Below are positions 63,948 through 64,000 of a stretch of DNA of 64,000 nt, in pieces. The notes under the pieces were generated by a model. It was not told the DNA's origin. It searched no databases and was given only the letters and a program-made list of their open reading frames with translations. Within the stretch, counting starts at the first letter, position 1. Each line of letters opens with the position of its first letter. The position numbers were made by a program, and so were the translations under genes. The DNA is from Mesodorylaimus sp. YZB2_4 (taxonomy: Eukaryota > Nematoda > Enoplea > Dorylaimida > Dorylaimidae), in contig JASANH010000606.1 in assembly GCA_030248295.1 (NCBI GenBank), forward strand, positions 1,116,001 to 1,180,000, in the 5' to 3' direction.

Positions 63948-64000
63948 CTACAGAAGAAATGAGCAAGGCACTAGTCAACATTGTCGTGATTGGACAGTAC

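Noticed and set aside
63954-63986. Signal-peptide-like MLTSALLISS as protease start
   Set aside because: It is out of frame with the protease exon, and its end is the pyrimidine tract of the acceptor at 63948.
1-64000. CRISPR arrays, bacterial operons, riboswitches, rRNA
   Set aside because: No regularly spaced repeats, Shine-Dalgarno-linked frames or rRNA signatures. The window is spliced eukaryotic DNA throughout.

Overview
The window is eukaryotic nuclear DNA from a compact, intron-rich animal genome. Genes carry many short introns (often 45-100 nt), with GTAAG-type donors and T-rich TTTTAG/TTTCAG acceptors, and gene families typical of protostomes: an egghead/BRE-3 mannosyltransferase, an NRF-6-type acyltransferase and an NR2E3/FAX-1 nuclear receptor. 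An ecdysozoan (nematode or tardigrade grade) fits best, but I cannot name the species. All exon joins below were made by hand from splice consensus, reading phase and family alignment. They have not been checked against transcripts.

Layout. 0.8-7.6 kb, plus strand: ABCF2 (15 exons), then a type II PIP kinase, PIP4K2 (10 exons). 8.0-23.4 kb, minus strand: a double cold-shock-like protein of unknown function, lipoyl synthase (LIAS), and a large 23-exon EPAC/RAPGEF3-4 cAMP-regulated Rap exchange factor whose first exon is missing or unrecognised. 26.4-27.7 kb, minus: an unrecognised lysine-rich membrane protein. 30.4-38.7 kb, plus: an NR2E3/FAX-1 nuclear receptor and nucleoporin NUP54. 39.0-47.1 kb, minus: BRE-3/egghead (intronless coding region) and an NRF-6-like acyltransferase (15 exons). 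49.6-52.1 kb, plus: a secreted somatomedin-B/thrombospondin-1 (SBSPON-like) protein. 52.7-57.6 kb: two cytochrome P450 genes as a tail-to-tail inverted duplicate. 59.0-62.2 kb: two abutting inverted-repeat elements that look like non-autonomous DNA transposons. 62.9-64.0 kb, minus: a serine protease whose 5' end lies outside the window or is unrecognised.

Most genes are single-copy housekeeping or signalling genes with no pathway link between neighbours. PIP4K2, EPAC and the nuclear receptor belong to signalling; ABCF2, LIAS and NUP54 are housekeeping; the 47-64 kb end is richer in secreted or xenobiotic-type genes and repeats. I found no new multi-gene system. The most interesting items are the degenerate first cAMP-binding domain and ~283-residue insert in EPAC, the cold-shock-like protein with a Nanos-like half finger at its end, the unrecognised KTQVP-repeat membrane protein, the mirrored P450 pair, the paired inverted-repeat elements, and several very short introns with no in-frame stop.
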